NCBI GenBank assembly: GCA_021738605.1
Contig: JAIPBY010000015.1
Location: forward strand, 1-18,909
Direction: 5' to 3'
Origin: Chitinophagaceae bacterium
Lineage (GTDB): Bacteria; Bacteroidota; Bacteroidia; Chitinophagales; Chitinophagaceae
DNA: 18,909 nt
Below, in pieces: positions 15,860 through 18,909 of the stretch (positions are counted from its first letter, which is position 1; the number at the start of each line of letters is the position of its first letter). Under the pieces are notes generated by a model. That model saw only the letters and a program-made list of their open reading frames with translations, had not been told where the DNA came from and did not search any database. The position numbers and the translations under genes are program-made.

Positions 15860-18800
15860 ATGCAGTTTATCCGCCGCTTTTTTTTCATCAGCCATCTTTT
15901 CGTATTACTTGCTTTTTCCCTGAGCAGCTCATTTGCCCAGAAAAAGATTACAAAACCTGTTCTGCAGGAAAGTCCTCAAATTGATCTTGAATCCTATTTC
16001 AAGCCGGTGTTGTGGCGCAACCTGGGCCATACACGTGGTGGCCGTTCAGTGACAGCAACTGGAATAAAAGGAAACAACCAAACCTACTATATGGGTACCA
16101 CTGGCGGTGGTGTTTGGAAAACAGAAGACGCTGGCCAGAGCTGGAAAAATATTTCTGATGGTTATTTCAAAACCGGATCAGTTGGGGCTGTTGCCGTTGC
16201 TGCTTCGGATCCCAACGTTGTTTATGTGGGAATGGGTGAGCACGCTCCCCGTGGTGTAATGACTTCCTATGGTGATGGTGTTTACCGCTCCACGGATGCA
16301 GGTAAGACCTGGAAACACCTGGGGTTGGAGCTCACGCGCCACATTGCCAATATCAGAATTCATCCATCAAACCCTGACGTCGTTTATGTTGCAGCACAGG
16401 GCGCCTTGCATGGCCCATCAAAAGAAAGAGGTATTTACAAAACCGAAGATGGTGGCAAGACTTGGAAACATTTGTTGTATGTGGACGAGAATACAGGTTG
16501 TGCTGATTTGAACATGGACATGAGCAATCCCAGGATTTTATATGCTGCCATGTGGGACCATCGCCGTTTGCCATGGGCCGTACAAAGTGGTGGCAAAGGA
16601 TCTGGCTTGTACAAGAGTACAGATGGTGGAGAAACCTGGGAGAAAATCCAAAATGGTTTGCCCAAAGAATTGGGTAAAATGAGTGTATCCGTTTCTCTGT
16701 CCAATCCGAACAAGGTTTATGCATTGGTTGAGAGTGATACGCAGAAGGAGCAGGGTGGATTGTTTGTGTCCAACGATGCAGGATTCAACTGGACAAGAAT
16801 CAGCAAGGATCATCGCCTGATTTCCCGTGCCTGGTACTACATTGAAGTTTTCGCAGACCCAGTAAACGAGAATACAGTCTATGTATTGGGTGCTGCCGGA
16901 TTGAAATCTGAAGACGGTGGTAAAACCTGGAAAAACCTTGGTGGAACCCATGGGGATTATCACCAACTCTGGATCAATCCTGAAAACAACCAGAACATGG
17001 TGATTGCCAATGACGGCGGTGCTGCAATTACTTTCAATGGCGGCAAGATCTGGTCTGCACAGAACAACCAGCCCACTGCACAGTTTTACAGGATCAATGT
17101 TGACAATCTTTTTCCATATAATATTTATGCAGGTCAGCAGGACAATACTTCTGTTCGTATCGCCAGTCGCAATACCAGTGGTGGCAGCATTACCGAACGC
17201 CAGTGGAATTATTCTGCCGGTGGTGAATCTGCCTTTCTTGGCTTTGACCCCAACAACCCACGCTATGTCATGGGCGGAAGTTATCAGGGTACTATCGAGT
17301 TGCTGGATGCCAATACCAGCGAGGGTGTAGGTGTGATGGTTCATCCGGTGCAATACCAGGCCATGCAGCCCAAGGACATGCAATACCGCTTCAACTGGAA
17401 TGCACCAATCCTCTATTCAAAGCATGAGAAAAATGTATACTACCATGCAGGCAACAGGTTGTTCAAGACCACCGATATGGGCAAATCCTGGAACCCGATT
17501 TCTCCTGATTTGACAACACATGATACCACCAAGATGGGCATCAGTGGTTATCCCTATACCAACGAGGGTGCAGGCGGAGAAAACTTTTGCACCATCACCT
17601 ATGTGATGGAATCAGACAAAGAGAGAGGCGTGATTTATACAGGCAGCGACGATGGCTTGGTGCACATCACCAAAGATGGTGGAGCGAGCTGGACCAACAT
17701 CACACCAAAGGATCTGGGCGAAGCACTGATCAATGCCATTGAAGTTTCTCCACATGATCCTGCCACTGTTTATATCGCTGCAAACAAATACAAGACCAAT
17801 GATTTTACACCCTTTGCCTACAAGTCTACCGATTACGGTAAAACCTGGACCAAGGTTGTGAACGGGATTCCATACGGTGCCTTTTTAAGGGTGGTAAGGG
17901 AAGATGAAAGAAGAAAAGGCCTCTTGTTTGCCGGAACAGAAACAGGGCTGTACATTTCCTATGATGATGGTGTCAACTGGACAAACTTCCAGCGCAACCT
18001 TCCTGTAACGCCCATCACTGACCTGAAGGTGCACAAGGGGAATCTCATCGCCTCCACCCAGGGACGTGCCTTTTGGATCCTTGACGATTTGCAGCCCATC
18101 AGGAGCTTTGATCCTGCTGCCAATGACAAGGTGAGGTTATTGCCAGTGGCTGAAACCTTCAGGGTTTCCGGATACAGTATGTTTGATGGCAATGAGGAAG
18201 TGAAACAATCATATCCCATCACTACCGGGGCGAATCCCAGCACTGGTGCGGTCATTTACTATCAACTTTCCAATAACGCAGATTCCATCAAGGACCTAAC
18301 GATTGAAGTCAGGGATCAACAGGGTAAGGTGCTCAGGACATTCAGCAACAAGGCCTTCGCAAAAGCCACTTCAAACAACAGCTACAAAGAAGAGCCCTTG
18401 CTGACAGTAAAAAAAGGACTGAACCGTTTCGTATGGAACCTCAGACGGCAGGAAATGCCCACCATTGATGATGTTTACATCGAGGGAAGCTATGGTGGTG
18501 GCAGGGCGGTACCTGGGATCTATGTTGTGGTGTTGAAGGTTGATGGACAGGAGTATTCCACCCCTATGGTGATCCAGCAAGATCCCAGGGTCAATGTAGG
18601 GCAGACTGATTTTGTTGAGCAGGATGAACTGCTCAAAAAATTGGAGCAGGATGTTACAGATATTCATGTTGCCGTCACGCGCATGCGCAACCTCTCAAAA
18701 CAAATCAGCCAACTCAGTGCATTGGTTGAAAATGATCCTTCAAAAGCAGGGGTTGTCAAGCTGGGCAAGGAAATCAACGAAAAGCTGAAGGCCCTTGAAG

Positions 18801-18909
18801 ATAAGCTCATTCAGCCCAAAAGCCAGTCCTATGATGATGTGATCAATTTTGTGAACAAGCTCAGTGCCAACATCATTTTTGTTCATGGAGAGGTCAATTC
18901 GAATGTACC
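15860..18909 (+). CDS. Secreted BNR/Asp-box repeat (VPS10/sortilin-like) protein, 3' partial
   Basis: The frame is open from ATG 15860 to the window edge, giving 1016 residues without a stop. A signal peptide spans about 1-26 (SSSFA before QKK). Repeated BNR/Asp-box motifs (S/T-x-D-x-G-x-T/S-W) mark beta-propeller blades: TEDAGQSW (88-95), STDAGKTW (144-151), TEDGGKTW (195-202), then STDGGETW, EDGGKTW, TTDMGKSW, TKDGGASW, STDYGKTW and YDDGVNW. Blade-preceding phrases such as NPDVVYVA recur with them. After about residue 740 the protein changes to a beta-rich segment and then a helical, probably coiled-coil stretch near the edge (DVTDIHVAVTRMRNLSKQIS). This architecture is common in Bacteroidota proteins annotated as VPS10-domain or sialidase-like. 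I see no catalytic evidence for a sialidase. Full-length relatives are, as I recall, only slightly longer than 1016, so little is missing. A role in surface binding or protein quality control is plausible but unproven. Confidence 0.85.
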   Translation, partial: MQFIRRFFFISHLFVLLAFSLSSSFAQKKITKPVLQESPQIDLESYFKPVLWRNLGHTRGGRSVTATGIKGNNQTYYMGTTGGGVWKTEDAGQSWKNISDGYFKTGSVGAVAVAASDPNVVYVGMGEHAPRGVMTSYGDGVYRSTDAGKTWKHLGLELTRHIANIRIHPSNPDVVYVAAQGALHGPSKERGIYKTEDGGKTWKHLLYVDENTGCADLNMDMSNPRILYAAMWDHRRLPWAVQSGGKGSGLYKSTDGGETWEKIQNGLPKELGKMSVSVSLSNPNKVYALVESDTQKEQGGLFVSNDAGFNWTRISKDHRLISRAWYYIEVFADPVNENTVYVLGAAGLKSEDGGKTWKNLGGTHGDYHQLWINPENNQNMVIANDGGAAITFNGGKIWSAQNNQPTAQFYRINVDNLFPYNIYAGQQDNTSVRIASRNTSGGSITERQWNYSAGGESAFLGFDPNNPRYVMGGSYQGTIELLDANTSEGVGVMVHPVQYQAMQPKDMQYRFNWNAPILYSKHEKNVYYHAGNRLFKTTDMGKSWNPISPDLTTHDTTKMGISGYPYTNEGAGGENFCTITYVMESDKERGVIYTGSDDGLVHITKDGGASWTNITPKDLGEALINAIEVSPHDPATVYIAANKYKTNDFTPFAYKSTDYGKTWTKVVNGIPYGAFLRVVREDERRKGLLFAGTETGLYISYDDGVNWTNFQRNLPVTPITDLKVHKGNLIASTQGRAFWILDDLQPIRSFDPAANDKVRLLPVAETFRVSGYSMFDGNEEVKQSYPITTGANPSTGAVIYYQLSNNADSIKDLTIEVRDQQGKVLRTFSNKAFAKATSNNSYKEEPLLTVKKGLNRFVWNLRRQEMPTIDDVYIEGSYGGGRAVPGIYVVVLKVDGQEYSTPMVIQQDPRVNVGQTDFVEQDELLKKLEQDVTDIHVAVTRMRNLSKQISQLSALVENDPSKAGVVKLGKEINEKLKALEDKLIQPKSQSYDDVINFVNKLSANIIFVHGEVNSNV

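Noticed and set aside
16538..17383. 281-codon open frame on the minus strand
   Set aside because: It lies wholly inside the BNR-repeat gene, whose + frame has clear Asp-box motifs and a signal peptide. The antisense protein has no recognisable domain and is a compositional shadow.
15860..18909. Calling the BNR protein a sialidase
   Set aside because: Asp-box repeats alone are structural. I could not find the catalytic arginine triad or the Tyr/Glu pair arrangement, and the length and architecture fit VPS10-like proteins better.
1..18909. C-P lyase genes, CRISPR arrays, tRNA/rRNA genes, insertion sequences or prophage genes
   Set aside because: No sequence with the corresponding motifs, repeats or protein families was seen on either strand.

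Overview
The window looks like a chromosomal accessory region of a Bacteroidota bacterium, possibly near Chitinophagaceae or Sphingobacteriia, though the exact lineage cannot be fixed from sequence alone. The reasons are a SusC/SusD outer-membrane import pair, a second TonB-dependent receptor C-terminus, a DUF5690-type carrier, A-rich leaders without Shine-Dalgarno sequences, and long BNR-repeat secreted proteins. All thirteen genes lie on the + strand and are tightly packed. No gene-free stretch exceeds 91 bases. I see no RNA gene, insertion sequence, CRISPR array or transcription regulator.

Region 1 (1-4623) is a compact set of phosphonate-catabolism genes. It starts with the end of a TonB receptor. 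A PhnZ-like HD oxygenase overlaps that receptor by 20 nt. Then come a phosphonatase-like HAD hydrolase, an MDR alcohol dehydrogenase of the phosphonate-associated type, a second and diverged phosphonatase-like HAD hydrolase, and an MFS/GlpT-like carrier (DUF5690). Gaps are 1 to 14 nt, so this is almost certainly one transcript.

Region 2 (4715-12979) holds SusC, a SusD lipoprotein, an exported YncE-propeller/phosphoesterase fusion, and a FAD-dependent amine oxidoreductase of the phosphonate-associated TIGR03364 type. Gaps are 1 to 28 nt. A 91-nt gap before susC carries only a weak promoter-like pair.

Region 3 (13058-18909) has a membrane-anchored PHP-domain protein starting at GTG, an ArnT/PMT-like glycosyltransferase, and a secreted BNR-repeat protein that runs off the window. 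Its link to phosphonates is unproven.

My reading is an outer-membrane-to-cytoplasm phosphonate scavenging locus laid out like a polysaccharide utilization locus. SusCD and the TonB receptor would capture the substrate, and the exported phosphoesterase would free a phosphonate head group from an ester. The DUF5690 carrier would bring it into the cytoplasm. The FAD enzyme would convert 2-aminoethylphosphonate (AEP) or an N-methyl derivative to phosphonoacetaldehyde, and the HAD enzymes would cleave the C-P bond hydrolytically. The alcohol dehydrogenase would deal with the aldehyde or alcohol, and the HD oxygenase would cleave 1-hydroxy-phosphonates oxidatively. The family assignments are fairly firm. 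The assembled pathway is inference. No PhnW transaminase, PhnY hydroxylase or C-P lyase gene is present in the window.
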